A stretch of DNA of 64,000 bases from Periplaneta americana (GCF_040183065.1 NC_091125.1:129897121-129961120), one strand, 5' to 3'; counted from the first letter of the stretch, positions 34,740-45,604 are shown. The notes: generated by a model not told the origin, from the sequence alone. Numbers and translations: made by a program.

Positions 34740-35335
34740 CCATGAATCTCCCTAATTACTCTAAATTAATTAATGATTACATCTCTCCCCTCTCTTCGTA
34801 ATTGAGCCACCATAAAGCCAAATGGCTGGTCTCTAAATTGAGACGATTCAACAAGGCTCATGACAACAATCACCTCCTACATAATAGCCAAATTGGCTAG
34901 TCTCTTATATATGAGACAACTCATCCTGCCTAAGGTATTCCGTGGTTTTCCTAAGGCGTAAGACAAATGTCGGGATGAGCCCTATAAGAAATGGGCCACG
35001 GACCTATACGCCCTTCCCCATATATATTCCCCTTTTCTTGTAAACGACGTATGCCCTAGTTCAGAACCTATAAATTGTCTATTAAATGTACGAGGTCACT
35101 CAATTAGTCGCAATTTGAAAGGACAGGGACCTCTCAAATTGCAGATTTAGATTTCACGGCGCTTCTTCCGACGGCCTTCACATGCCTTGTCATCGAACAA
35201 CAGATGACAGCGTTTTGCCATCCTAACGGCAAACACCAGCCATCTCCTCCTCGCCCCGTTCCGTGATCACTTGATCAAATCTCAGTCCCCCTCGCGTATG
35301 TGGTCCAATTTCGGCTTCCCCTTCAAAATTTTCTA
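34740..35335. other. unclassified repeat-like sequence
   Basis: Contains ccaaatggctggtctctaaa and ccaaattggctagtctctta (two related ~60-bp units), then gggatgagccctataagaaa. This looks like retroelement sequence, but no domain or family could be assigned. Confidence 0.35.
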
Positions 35336-35400
35336 GAGCTCCTTCAGTGGAGCAGCGTAACCCGGAGTGAGACTAGTGGCCAACAGGCTTGGAGCTCACA
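35336..35400 (-). repeat. short dispersed repeat, copy 1 (family R3)
   Basis: The minus strand reads gagctccaagcctgttggcc actag..., matched on the + strand at 60549-60608 (aagctccaagcctgttggcc). The match covers about 60 bp to ctgcactgaa. Probably a shared retroposon 3' module. Confidence 0.6.
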
Positions 35401-35879
35401 TATTTAGTTTTGTACAGCCCCCAACCCCTTGCAAGGACGCGTTTTGCGTACCTTTTAAATTTGTTCTCCCAATTCTCTTTCGATTTTTCGATTTTTTTTT
35501 TTTTTTTCCATAAAATGTTGAATTTGAGTCCTGCACATTTCCTTGTTCCAGCCGTTTATGTTTCATTGTACTTACGTGCCTTTGAACATTATATTCCTTG
35601 TTTTTAGCAGACGTAATGCTGACATTGCAAAGATTGTTATTTAGAATGCAAAATACATCTGCACCATATTGTGAAACTAAATATTCTAGTTTCCAAGACG
35701 TGTTTCTTTCCTTCTGAGCCATACTGCGGAGCGCACTACACTTCACGACAGTTTGTATTGTCCATGTTGAATCTTTTGTACACTACTTTTAACACTTGAA
35801 TATAAATATGCGACAGCGGGATGCTCTTTGCTGGAACACCGTAAAAATGTGGGCATATTGCAGGAACTAAAAATGGATC

Positions 35880-36075
35880 CTATAGTTAATTTTGTTCAAC
35901 AATATCGACTTCAGTGGAAAAAAACATGTCAAAAGGATGGATCGCACACGATGGCCTAAACAGATTCTTACTTATGTACCAAGAGGAAAGAGGAAATTGG
36001 GAAGACATGCAAGCGCTGGCATGAGACCGTAACAGATCCTGCAGGGTCTAATACGCGAGGGATATGATGATGATA
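35880..36075 (+). pseudogene. LINE C-terminal fragment with (GAT)n tail
   Basis: The + strand reads QWKKHVKRMDRTRWPKQILT, then YVPRGKRKLGRHASAGM, then DPAGSNTRGI after a frameshift, followed by a short GATGATGAT tail. W..HV.RM...R.P and PRGKRKLGRP are the C-terminal motif of RTE-like reverse transcriptases. A related family member lies at 50190-50640. Confidence 0.65.
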
Positions 36076-36082
36076 TAAATAA

Positions 36083-36374
36083 TTGATTAAATGGCGATCT
36101 TACTCGTGTTAATTATGTAAGTGTGTGCGGCTTACAGCTGTTTCGGTGCTATTCGACACCATCCTCAGAGCCTACTACAACACACAGATCAATTTCAGAA
36201 CACACACTATTTGACACAACTCTTCATCACACGAACGCACCCACACAACAGGCAGCGAAGTTGAGATAGCGCCGAGATCTAGTAGGCTCTGAGGATGGTG
36301 TCGAATAGCACCGAAACAGCTGTAAGCCGCACATGCTTACATAATTAACACGAGTAAGATCGCCATTTAATCAA
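36083..36374. mobile_element. Penelope-like pseudo-LTR pair
   Basis: Arms 36083-36177 and 36280-36374 are nearly perfect inverted repeats of 95 bp (ttgattaaatggcgatctta / taagatcgccatttaatcaa) around about 100 bp that retains only an acacactatttgacacaact-like piece. The arms are homologous to those at 22769-23223. It is a remnant in which almost all coding sequence is gone. Confidence 0.75.
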
Positions 36375-36917
36375 CTGTTTGTATTGTACTTGAATGAACT
36401 GCACCGCGGCGGTTGTGTCGTCTCCGTACACACATACACTTGCTTACTCTGTGCATAACGTATAGTGAATTGGCTTCCTTTCACTGTAAACATGCTGCAA
36501 TGTCACAGGCCCACTTATGACAGTGTTAAAGTCTCTATGCCTTGTACTCAGAAAAACACAGGGCATATGGAGTGATAATAAAATGAAGCGGTTCATCTAT
36601 TTAAATAAATAAGCCACAACTACTGGTGAGAAAACTGAAGAATATGAGAGAAGTAAGACAAGAGAAAAACAGGAAGTAAAAGAGGAAGGAGAAAGAAAAA
36701 CGTGGAATTTGACAAAATGTAAATAGAATAAAAAATGAATAGGGATACATGATTGAAGATTGATAGCATATTAATGTAACGACATATTTACATTAAATGT
36801 TCTGTCACACAAATGGCGGAAGAGAATGTTTAATACTGTAAAGGAAGAGAACTTAAGATCTTACAGTATACAAGCGCTTATATTTTCTATTACTATTTTA
36901 TTTAATCCATGTATTGT

Positions 36918-37262
36918 GGGTCCCTATCACCACGGCATGGCGCGTCCTCAGGTTGCGGATAGAGGAGACGGCCTCCAGATATGGAGGGTAGCTGCGAATA
37001 TATTGAATAAGCAGTCGTGGACAGCCGATAAGGGGTGGTCCTCCAGCTTGGGGGTTGGGCGAAGGGCTAACAACCCATCACCGTAAAAAACAGCTTGTTA
37101 CGTATCCCTATAATAAGATAATATTAAAATGGATTTGAGGGAGGTGGGGTATGATGATAGAGACTGGATTAATCTTGCACAGGATAGGGACCGCTGGCGG
37201 GCTTATGTGAGGGCGGCAATGAACCTTCGGGTTCCTTAAAAGCCATTTGTAAGTAAGTTAAG
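36918..37262 (+). mobile_element. internally deleted LINE derivative, copy 1
   Basis: A 5' module (36918-37102; in frame GMARPQVADRGDGLQIWRVA and GWSSSLGVGRRANNPSP) is joined to the last 140 bp of the LINE A family. That 3' part encodes IKMDLREVGYDDRDWINLAQ, then RDRWRAYVRAAMNLRVP, TAA and a (TAAG) tail at 37249-37262. All reverse transcriptase sequence is missing. The module's last 37 bp (37066-37102) recur at 41364-41400 in front of the same LINE 3' end, so this is likely a mobile non-autonomous form and not a chance deletion. Confidence 0.75.
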
Positions 37263-37812
37263 TAAGCAATTTTATTTAATATATAAATTAATGTTATTTT
37301 GTATTTCCCAATTGGGTTACTTTTATTTAGTTACTAGAACGTAAAATTCAATTCCCGACTTTTAGCTCCAGGCTTCGTAGAAGTGTACAAAGATTAACAT
37401 AAAGATTTACTAAGTCTAACGATTATTAAACAAATTACACCAATAATAGATTTAATTTATATTTCAGTGATGAAATTATATACATAAAAAGATATATTAT
37501 TATTAACTTACTGCATCGCGCCATGTAGATACATAGAGGGTTATTACTTCCGATTCGAACGCCATCTACTAGAACAGAATACGAGTTCGAGCACCCGTGT
37601 CTCACGACAGCCCGTCATTACTAGTCGTTGCGTCGTCGAGAGAAGTCTGATTGCGTGCGTTTAATTCGTAAGACTGAGATTTCGTTCGAAGTGCATATTA
37701 CCTTCTCAAGATTTTTAGAAATCTCAAACTATTACTCAAATGTAAGCAAGAGGAACATGTAGTTTCAAATATTTGTTTCTTTAGAAGAATGAAGAGCAGT
37801 AAACTCATTAGA

Positions 37813-37960
37813 TATAAAGTTGCAGATAAATTCCGCGCTTTTTAAAAAGAATTCTAATGCATTTCGTGTGTGTCAGTTTCGTATACGTACTTTGTGTTCT
37901 GATTACATTAATGGATCTGTTTAGAAAATTTCTCCAAAACATTAGGCCTACTTAACTTTG
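37813..37960 (+). repeat. dispersed repeat, copy 1 (family R4)
   Basis: The segment with gcagataaattccgcgcttt, cagtttcgtatacgtacttt and gtgttctgattacatta resembles 40183-40320 in the same order and orientation. Unclassified. Confidence 0.45.
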
Positions 37961-38390
37961 AAAGTTACTCTATTTGACTCGACTTAGACTCCGCAGTGTA
38001 GAATTCAGTATCGAGGTATACTATAAAATGAAATACGATTGATCGAAATGTGAACTCTTACTTCCCAAATGTTCTGGGATTGCGAACAAGTAGCGAACAT
38101 TAAGGCGTAATTCACACAGAGAAGACGTAGACAGGACGTGGCTCGGACGTCGGGCGGAGACACGACGAGGACACGACGACGTGAGCAAAGCATACTGAAG
38201 AGTCAAAAACCCTTGCGACACTTCCGCGTCGCACAGCTTTCGTAATGTCTTCTTCAGACGATGAGAATGCCCTGGCTCTCATACAAATGGATGATATTAA
38301 AAAACAGACAAGATTTTGTGTGCACCCTTAGTGGTTGAAAAAAGGAAGAATGTATGCCATATCTTATTTAATTTATTTTAATTGGCCCGA

Positions 38391-38568
38391 GTTCAAATCC
38401 CGGTCGGGGCAAATTGCCTGATTGAATTTTTTTTCCGGGGTTTTTCCTCAACCAATACGAGCAAATGTCTGGTAACTTTCGGTGCTGGACCCAGGACTCA
38501 TTTCACCGCCATTATCACCTTCGTATCATAACCTGAGATGTCGATACAGCGTCGTAAAATAATCCAAA
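38391..38568 (+). mobile_element. tRNA-derived SINE, family 2 (5'-truncated copy)
   Basis: Begins inside the tRNA-like head at the B box (cccgagttcaaatcccggtc), then the usual body (cctcaaccaatacgagcaaa, tggtaactttcggtgctgga) and end gatacagcgtcgtaaaataa. The A box is lost. Nested in the Harbinger-like element. Confidence 0.8.
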
Positions 38569-38599
38569 AAATTATTTTTGTTTCATTTATTTATGCATG

Positions 38600-39310
38600 G
38601 TTTATTTATCCATTTTAATTTATTTATGAATGTATTCATTCATTCGTTCATTCACTTATGCACTTATTTATGCATTTATTTATTTTTTTATTCTGGTAGT
38701 TAAGGCCAAGAGACCTTCTCTTCCACACTACAGAAGTGAAATATAGTATGCATAGAAACAATAAAATGTAGTAGTACTTAAATATAAAATCGTTATCATG
38801 CATATTAAGGAGCTTACATACTGTATAATGAAATACTAACATGATACATAATAATTATTTACAGTTTATATCCTATTGCCACTTTACAATAGGTCTAAAT
38901 GACAATTTATACAAATGTTAACGTACCTTGTTAACACAAGAAAGTTCTTATCATACATATTCCGAAGTGATACAGTGTTAAAAGTTGTGTAATCAAGATG
39001 TATTATACAAATGCATAGAATAACCTATTAAATTCGGCTAACACTCACAAATCAATTCCATGTAAAAGTATGTAATTTTAATTCTTAATTTAAATTGATT
39101 AACTGTTCGGCAATCCCTGACATGACGAGGTAAGGAGTTCCATAGGGGACAAACTGACACTGTAAAAGAGGATGAATGGAAAGAGGTATGGTGACGAGGA
39201 ATGGATAATAAAGTCTGATGTTGATTCCGCAAAGTTGTAAGATATTCAAAGCGAGTTCTTAGATATTTTGGAGCAGAAGCTGTGATGAAAGAATTGAACA
39301 TGTATCCCGA
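38600..39310 (-). pseudogene. LINE C-terminal fragment
   Basis: The minus frame 39301-39038 reads MFNSFITASAPKYLRTRFEY, HQTLLSIPRHHTSFHSSSFT, VSVCPLWNSLPRHVRDCRTV and NQFKLRIKITYF. The WNSLPxxVRDxxxxxxFKxRI pattern is the C-terminus of many LINE reverse transcriptases. The 3' UTR runs to about 38640 and ends in (AATG)/(AAATA) repeats at 38600-38690. Nested in the Harbinger-like element. Confidence 0.75.
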
Positions 39311-39359
39311 CCGTTTCCAGAATTTTTATATAATGTCCCACCAATGTTTCTATATCATA

Positions 39360-39607
39360 TTGACGGTTAGCGCGTCTGGCCGCGAAACCAGGTGGCCCGG
39401 GTTCGATTCCCGGTCGGGACAAGTTACCTGGTTGAGATTTTTTCCGGGGTTTTCCCTCAACCCAATATGAGCAAATGCTGGGTAACTTTCGGTGCTGGAC
39501 CCCGGACTCATTTCACCGATATTATCACCATCTCATTCAGACGCTAAATAACCTAAGATGTTGATAAAGCGTCGTAAAATAACATACTAAAGTAAAAAAA
39601 AAAATGA
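39360..39607 (+). mobile_element. tRNA-derived SINE, family 2 (full copy)
   Basis: The head ggttagcgcgtctggccgcg (A box) and cccgggttcgattcccggtc (B box) precede the family body and gataaagcgtcgtaaaataa with an A-rich tail. Both polymerase III boxes are present. Nested in the Harbinger-like element. Confidence 0.85.
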
Positions 39608-40020
39608 AATATACCGTATTACACCATCTCTTCACAAATTGAATATTAAATTCAAAATCGTCGCGAATTTTCTTTTACAGTCGGACGTCACGTGTTGCTT
39701 TGAAGGGCCACTCTTGACTCGAAAGAGGCGAACCGCTGGCTTCGAAGTGGCGTGCCCCCATCCCGTCCTCTCTGTGTGCATTGATACATTTATTTACTTG
39801 GGAGAGACTCGAAAAGTCATCATGTCTCCGCCCCATGTCCGAGCCACGTCTTCTCTGTGTGAATTGCGCCTTAAAGATAACGTAGTTTATATTGGTTATA
39901 TGATTGCGTATTTATCTATGATTAAACTGAATCTAGCTAGACGCTGGACACATTTTACAATGTAATTGCGTTGGAATATCGAAATTAGTGCCCAGATATA
40001 AAATGTAGGTGTATATGACC

Positions 40021-40140
40021 GACTGAGGAGGAAAGGAATGGCCACCCTACCCAATCATGTCCTGGGTTAGTTGTCTTATGAGTGACGTCTGTTGTCACTT
40101 GTGGTTCAAACCTGTCCTCTGACAGTTGACTAAACGACAG
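40021..40140 (+). repeat. dispersed repeat, copy 2 (family R1)
   Basis: Complementary to 5977-6106: gaaaggaatggccaccctac, ggttagttgtcttatgagtg, cagttgactaaacgacag. Confidence 0.65.
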
Positions 40141-40182
40141 ACTTCTAGTCTGAAAAATGAGCAATATTCCATTACGTATAAA

Positions 40183-40320
40183 GCTACAGATATACTCGTA
40201 ATAAAATCCCGTGCTTTGTTAAATAGTTAGTGTGATTAGTGTCTGTCCATTTCGTATATGGTACCGTACTTCGTGTTCCGATTACGTTAGTGAAATAGTG
40301 AGTCGGTGCGCAACATTTCG
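40183..40320 (+). repeat. dispersed repeat, copy 2 (family R4)
   Basis: Similar to 37813-37960: ataaaatcccgtgctttgtt, cgtacttcgtgttccgatta. Function and class unknown. Confidence 0.45.
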
Positions 40321-40359
40321 CCCAATATTAAAACTTAAATTCTACGCAATAATTACAAA

Positions 40360-40482
40360 CAGTGTTGCCAACAGTTATTCGTATAATCCCGCTAGATGGC
40401 TTTCGAAAACCCGCGATTTTCTAACAAATATCTCTAGATTTTAATGTATACTTATTATTCAATAATGATGATGATGATGATG

Positions 40483-40530
<48 letters not shown>

Positions 40531-41188
40531 GTCAAGATAGAGCATCCACCCGCCAATGTAACGAATATTGCACACTATTGTCATTGCCAATGTGGCGCTA
40601 TAAAGCAATTTTGAACACTTTTATCACAGAACAACATATTTAAATTCTTATTGCACGATATGTTACCGTTAAAACCCAAAATTCGACAAAACCAGTTTAA
40701 ACTAGTAAAAACTATTTTTAAAAGAAAGACAGACAGACAGATAGATAGAAAGCGAATTTTCGTAAGATTTAGAATCAATGACAGGTTAAGTTTGGTTTGT
40801 TTAGGTTTTTTTAGGCTTTTACCAAATAAAAACCTAAACAAACCAAACCTAACCTGACATTGATTCTAGATCATACGAAAACTCACTTTCTATATATCTT
40901 TATTTGCTTAAACTAGTTTTTACTAGTTGACGGATTTCGGGTTTTAACGGTTATATAATATGGAATTATCACTACATTAACACATCCATTATTTCACAAA
41001 ACACACACTGAACGAATTAAATGTAATTATAAAAGCCGCTTATAATGCTAATATGAATTTAATTTCTGAAAATTTAAAGATTAAAAACCGCTAGTATTCC
41101 CGCTAAGCGGGATAATATAATTTTACCTGCGAGACGGTTATCCAAAAAAGCTAGATTTAGCGGGAAAGCCGCTGAATTGGCAACACTG
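40360..41188. mobile_element. hAT-type MITE
   Basis: The ends CAGTGTTGCCAAC and the complement CAGTGTTGCCAAT are terminal repeats of a common hAT type. The flanks ATTACAAA (40352-40359) and ATTACAAT (41189-41196) match at 7 of 8 positions, as expected for an aged 8-bp duplication. It contains a (ATG)/(ATA)n microsatellite (40465-40530) and an internal hairpin (about 40655-40805 with 40832-40960). There is no transposase. Confidence 0.78.
40465..40530. repeat. (ATG)n(ATA)n microsatellite
   Basis: About six GAT units followed by about 16 AAT units. Confidence 0.95.
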
Positions 41189-41363
41189 ATTACAATATTC
41201 GATCCTCTTGACTATAGACACCCTAGTGCAGAATCCATTATTGAGGTGAAACGAAACATGATTGAGTGGTAGTTAATTGGAACTTTTCCGAGTTTTTTTC
41301 GTATTGCGTATTTGTCTAGAATCAAGTTCTAGCTAGATTTATTTACTATAAATGTCATGTTTT

Positions 41364-41575
41364 GCTAACAGCCCATCATCGTAAAAAACAGCTTGTTACG
41401 AACCTTTGGAGAAGCCGAGACGTATATGGGAGGATAATATTAAAATGGATTTGAGGGAAGTGGGGTATGATGATAGAGACTGGATTAATCTTGCTCAGGA
41501 TAGAGACCGATGGCGGGCTTATGTGAGGGCGGTAATGAACCTCCGGATTCCTTAAAAGCCATTTGTAAGTAAGTA
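41364..41575 (+). mobile_element. internally deleted LINE derivative, copy 2
   Basis: A 37-bp 5' module end (41364-41400, gctaacagcccatcatcg ... ttgttacg) is fused directly to the LINE A 3' end. That begins at PLEKPRRIWEDNIKMD-like sequence and runs through LREVGYDDRDWINLAQ, then RAYVRAVMNLRIP, TAA and a (TAAG) tail at 41563-41575. It shares the same 5' module with 36918-37262 but keeps slightly more 3' coding sequence. Confidence 0.75.
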
Positions 41576-41887
41576 ATGTTTTGCAATAGAATTACGATAA
41601 CTGAGAAATTCGAAGTTAACTAGCCAAGCAATTTAGGACGTTTGTTTCTGGCTCAGTGGAAGAGGCCTCATGGTTTTGCCTCCGTCAGAATAATAATTAT
41701 TGTCATGAAATCATTGCACTAAACAGCAATTAACGTAATATTTGTAATTTTTTGTTCCATGCAAGACTGTTAACTAAAGTCGGAAAAACACCGAAGGTCT
41801 GAGGTCCCCCGCTAAGGGATGGAGTCGTCTGTAAACAGTGAGTAGCATAATTTAATTTTCTTGTACTCTTGAGGGGACATATGCACC

Positions 41888-41903
41888 TTCGGGGGGGGGG
41901 GGG
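41888..41903. repeat. poly(G) run
   Basis: About 14 consecutive G residues, unusual in this AT-rich sequence. Confidence 0.9.
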
Positions 41904-41999
41904 AAAGGAAAGATTCGTTGAATGGACTTTAGTCATTAGTATGGTGGAAAAAAATGCAAATATCTCTAATACCCTTACAGAGTCAGGACCTAAAACGTG

Positions 42000-42940
42000 A
42001 CTAATTTGACGTGGCTATTTATAATAAATGGTTTGATATAAATTGTTTTTCAATCAACGAAAATAAAACCATAATTATTCCATTCTCATTATCTGAAAAA
42101 TGTAACAAACCTCCTACATCTATATTAAGTATTAAATTACAAAATTCTAATTGCTGCCTTATACAGTGTAAATGTCCGATTATTAAGGAGTCCTCTGAAG
42201 TTAAATATTTAGGCATAATTTTCGACGTCATTTAAAATGGAACCAACACATTAATTACCTTTGTAATAAATTACGTAAAATATATTATTTTGTTTTATTG
42301 AGGAATTACTTGTCAATAAGTTTATTACGCACAATATACTTAACTTTATTTCAATCAGTAATTATGTATGGAATTATAAGATGGGGTAGCTTATTTAAAT
42401 CCAATTTTAATCCACTTTATTTATTACAGAAGAAAATAATTAAAATATGTCTTCATAAACATACTGATTTTCCATCTCAAAAATTGTTTTTAGACTTTAA
42501 TGTTCTTAAAATAAGACAAATTTATTATATTGTATTAATAAAATTGATACATAAAAACCGAAATAATTTTGAATGTATTCTCATAGTTACGAAACAAAAG
42601 GTAAGAATTCTTTAAGATTGCAACACTGCTACAGTATTTAATCATAGTAGTAATTTAGACCCAAGAATATAAATATAACAAATTATTATTTAAGTATCCT
42701 AATTTTGTCAATTCTAATATTTCTAGTATTACATTTAAAAAGTTATGTATGGATTTTATAAAAATTGAAAAATTGTAAATTTAAATTTATATATATTCTT
42801 ATTGCGTAGTAGACACAAGACAAATTGTATTATATAAGCTTACTACTTAATTTCAATTCAGGAATCCGCCCCTGAGCACGAATTCTACTCTTTCAGGGGC
42901 AAGCTAAAGTTTTTCTGTATATATTATATTTTATGTTACA
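42000..42940 (+). pseudogene. LINE reverse transcriptase C-terminal fragment
   Basis: The + frames read WFDINCFSINENKTIIIPFS, EVKYLGIIFD (end of the palm/thumb), then, after a one-base shift, HLKWNQHINYLCNKLRKIYY, LRTIYLTLFQSVIMYGIIRW, LYLLQKKIIKICLHKHTDFP and VLKIRQIYYIVLIKLIHKNR. N..KT..I.F, KYLG...D..L.W..HI and YGI..WG are typical of LINE reverse transcriptases. The 3' UTR holds a hairpin (gcccctga 42868-42875 / tcaggggc 42893-42900). It ends next to the CACTA-like element. Confidence 0.8.
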
Positions 42941-42943
42941 ATT

Positions 42944-45601
42944 CACTAGTCAACAAATTTTAACTTTTTATCTGTCACAGAAATGAAATCAGCTGATTTT
43001 TACTAAATCGACCCTGCTGATTACGAAAATCGCACTGAAAAATCTGTAACACGTAACATTTTTGTGTGAGAGAAGGGGAAGTATTTTGACTTAAAAAATG
43101 TTTTCGTGCATTTCAAAATGCGTAATTACAACAGTGGTAATAAATAAATTCCTAAGATAAAAAATGTATATACAAAATACACTGACGTTTCACAGAACAA
43201 TAATAACGCTGCATAAATAATAATTACAATAAGAAAAAGTAGCATTATATTCCTTTTTTTCCCTTCAAAATAAGCTTTTACTTTATTAATTTAAAACTGG
43301 ATCAAATGAACTATAATTTTTTAAGATTTATAAATTAAATTGATTAAAATATCAAATCAAATAACTTAGAAGCCCTACACTGAAGTAAACAACCATATAC
43401 AGACTTCAAGATAGATTTTTTTTTAAATGTATTTAGTTATTTAGAGTTATTTTTTCCTCTTGTAGTTTGAGTCACCTTCTCTGAACAAAAACAAACAGTA
43501 GTCCCCCATCATACTAGAATCCCACCTTCCTTGATGTTGTTGTTCCATCCTGTGTATATCTTGATGGAATTTTTCCCCTTGTCCATCGCTTACAGCTCCT
43601 AAGTTCTTTGGGAAAAAGTCGAGATGGGAATGTAGGAAATGTATTTTCAAAGAAATTTGACAACGAAGCTTCTGGTAACTATGCAAGAGTTCTTGCACAA
43701 GCTGTTGGTAATTGTCAACTTTATTATTACCTAAAAGCCCACTAAAACACTTCAAAAGCATTCCAAGCTTCTAGTTCCTCGACACTTATTTTTTTTTCGA
43801 AGCTCTTATCTTCCAAAAGTTTTCTAATTTGAGGGCCAACAAAAATTCTCTCTTTCACTTTAGCTTCACTGAGTTTCGGAAACATATTCCCTACATATGC
43901 AAAACCTTCTCATTTTTATACATAGCTTTAACGAAATTCTTCATTAAACCAAGCTTGATATGTAAAGGAGGAAGCAGTACTTTTTCCGGTTTTACTAAAG
44001 AGACATACTTGATATTATGTTCTCCTGGGACATAGCTTTCTCTGGGAGGCCAGTCTTTCACTATGTAGGGTTTTTCAGTTACTCTACTATCCCATAATCA
44101 GAGAAAGCAACAGTATTTTGTGAATCCACCCTGAAGTCCGAGCAATAAGGCAACAATTTCCAAATCTCAGCGGAGTTTCCAGCAGTATGTTTTATATTGG
44201 ATTGCATCTAGTAACAATGACAAATTTGTATGTTTCCTTCATATCCACTGAATACCCCACTGGAATTGATGGTTTAGTGTTTCCATTGTGCATTAACACT
44301 GCTTTTAAACTTATTTTGGAAGAATCTATGAATAACCTCCATTCCTCTGGGATGTGTTGAAATCCTAGTTCTTCCATTAAGCCGTCTATATTTACATACA
44401 CGCACATAGAATTTTCCATTATAAAGTACTTCGAAAACCGTTCATGTCTCTTCCTGTACAATGAAATTCTAGTATCTGGTGCTAGCAGGTTCCACTGTTG
44501 CAATCTAGACCCTAAAATCTCAGCTTGTTGTTTAGTGAGATTAAGATCTCTTGTTAAGTTGTCCAGTTCACATTGTTGAATTAAATGGGGTTCTTTATGA
44601 TGTTCTGGACTATAGGACGGATCAGAGGATGTTGATGGTTGAGCCAAGTCATCTGTTTGTTCTATTAGAAGAACCTATTCCTCCAATTGCGAAGGTGGAT
44701 TAGGAATAGGGAGTTTTGGTCCATGTGATACACGTCTTATTGCAGATTGAACATTAGGATATTCAATTTTAGATCTTGTTTTCTTTGAAAATCCCGTAAT
44801 TTTTGTTAAACAGAAATAACAGTCTTCTGCATGGCTTGTCGGTTTACGCTAGATCATTGGAACTTCAAACCGCATACTTCGATTCTTCTCTCCATTCATC
44901 CATTTTATCAGTTTTGAGTAACATGTTGTGCAGCACACATGGGGAGCCCATGATTTGACCTCATCACACACATTACATTCAAAATAGCAATAATATGCTT
45001 GTTTCAACTTATCTGATAAAGGCCGACGCTGCGATTTTGCCGTAAATTCTCCACATATGTAACAAAAGCTGTCCGGTGAAGTTACACACGCACGATGAGA
45101 TTTTTTCATTCTCAGAAAGCGTAAATGAACGCGAAGATAAACACTTAAAACCAGCGATACAAGTTGTCACAAGCTCAAACAATTTACAACTAATCCTAAA
45201 ATGCAATCTATGTCGCTCTAAAAGCCCACCCTCTCAGTGCCTTCTCTTGGTCTAGCGCCATAAAGCAATAACTTTATATAGATATATATCGCCCACTACG
45301 CGCCTTATTAATGCAGACTCACATATTTGAAAGAACCTATTCCTTAAAATATACTTCTAGTATATTCTGAGCAACAATAAGTTATAAAACGTATGAATAT
45401 ACTGTGTAACCATTTAAATAAAGTCAATAGTTCGATACCCGAGTTCTCTAGTAAATTCATTCTTCTTTTTTTACAATTTCCAATTTTCCTCTTAAATGGT
45501 GCGTAATGGAAAATTTTCAAGTTTAGGTCCACTATCAGCACACAAAAATTGATCTAAAATGACCATTTTCACCCTTGTGACAAGAACCTTGTTGACTAGT
45601 G
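42944..45601 (-). mobile_element. CACTA-ended DNA transposon with uncharacterised protein
   Basis: The left end CACTAGTCAACAAATTTT and the right end, read inward, CACTAGTCAACAAGGTTC are inverted repeats with 13 identical terminal bases. ATT adjoins both ends (42941-42943, 45602-45604), compatible with a 3-bp duplication. A CACTA tip plus a 3-bp duplication is the hallmark of EnSpm/CACTA (CMC) transposons. The 2.66-kb element encloses one decayed gene (43447-45109, minus strand). The superfamily assignment is inferred from the ends, not from the protein. Confidence 0.65.
43447..45109 (-). pseudogene. decayed gene of uncharacterised, probably transposon-borne family
   Basis: On the minus strand from ATG at 45109 the protein begins with a cysteine-rich domain (FCYICGEFTAKSQRR; ECNVCDEVKSWAPHVCCTTC), then CYFCLT, a long middle (ILGSRLQQWNLLAPDTRISL, EELGFQHIPEEWRLFIDSSK) and VALLLGLQGGFTKYCCFL. 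After that come WDSRVTEKPYIVKDWPPRES, LLPPLHIKLGLMKNFVKAM, KVKERIFVGPQIRKLLED, NNKVDNYQQLVQELL and GEKFHQDIHRMEQQHQGRWD, SSMMGDYC. I recall similar uncharacterised proteins from arthropods and Hydra in many copies. At least four in-frame stops (for example TAG for Trp after VPMI, TGA within CFL-LW) and about three frameshifts inactivate it. No introns are visible. GD, GLQGG and CFLC may be catalytic or metal-binding, but this is a guess. Confidence 0.75.
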
Positions 45602-45604
45602 ATT

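Larger units (their letters stand above)
38104..39870 (+). mobile_element. PIF/Harbinger-like element filled with retroposons
   Basis: The ends GGCGTAATTCACACAGAGAA and TTCTCTGTGTGAATTGCGCC are terminal inverted repeats, each adjoining TTAA (38100-38103, 39871-39874), compatible with a TTA/TAA target duplication. Near the left end a short + frame at 38245-38331 (MSSSDDENALALIQMDD, then KKQTRFCVHP, TAG) resembles the start of a HARBI1-like transposase with its 'WVHP' motif. Most of the rest has been replaced by two SINEs and a LINE fragment. piggyBac is an alternative because of TTAA, but the coding start favours Harbinger. Confidence 0.65.

Noticed and set aside
37500-37720. GC-richer block as a host promoter or first exon
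   Set aside because: No coding sequence, TATA or initiator arrangement that I can support, and its neighbourhood is made of dispersed repeats.
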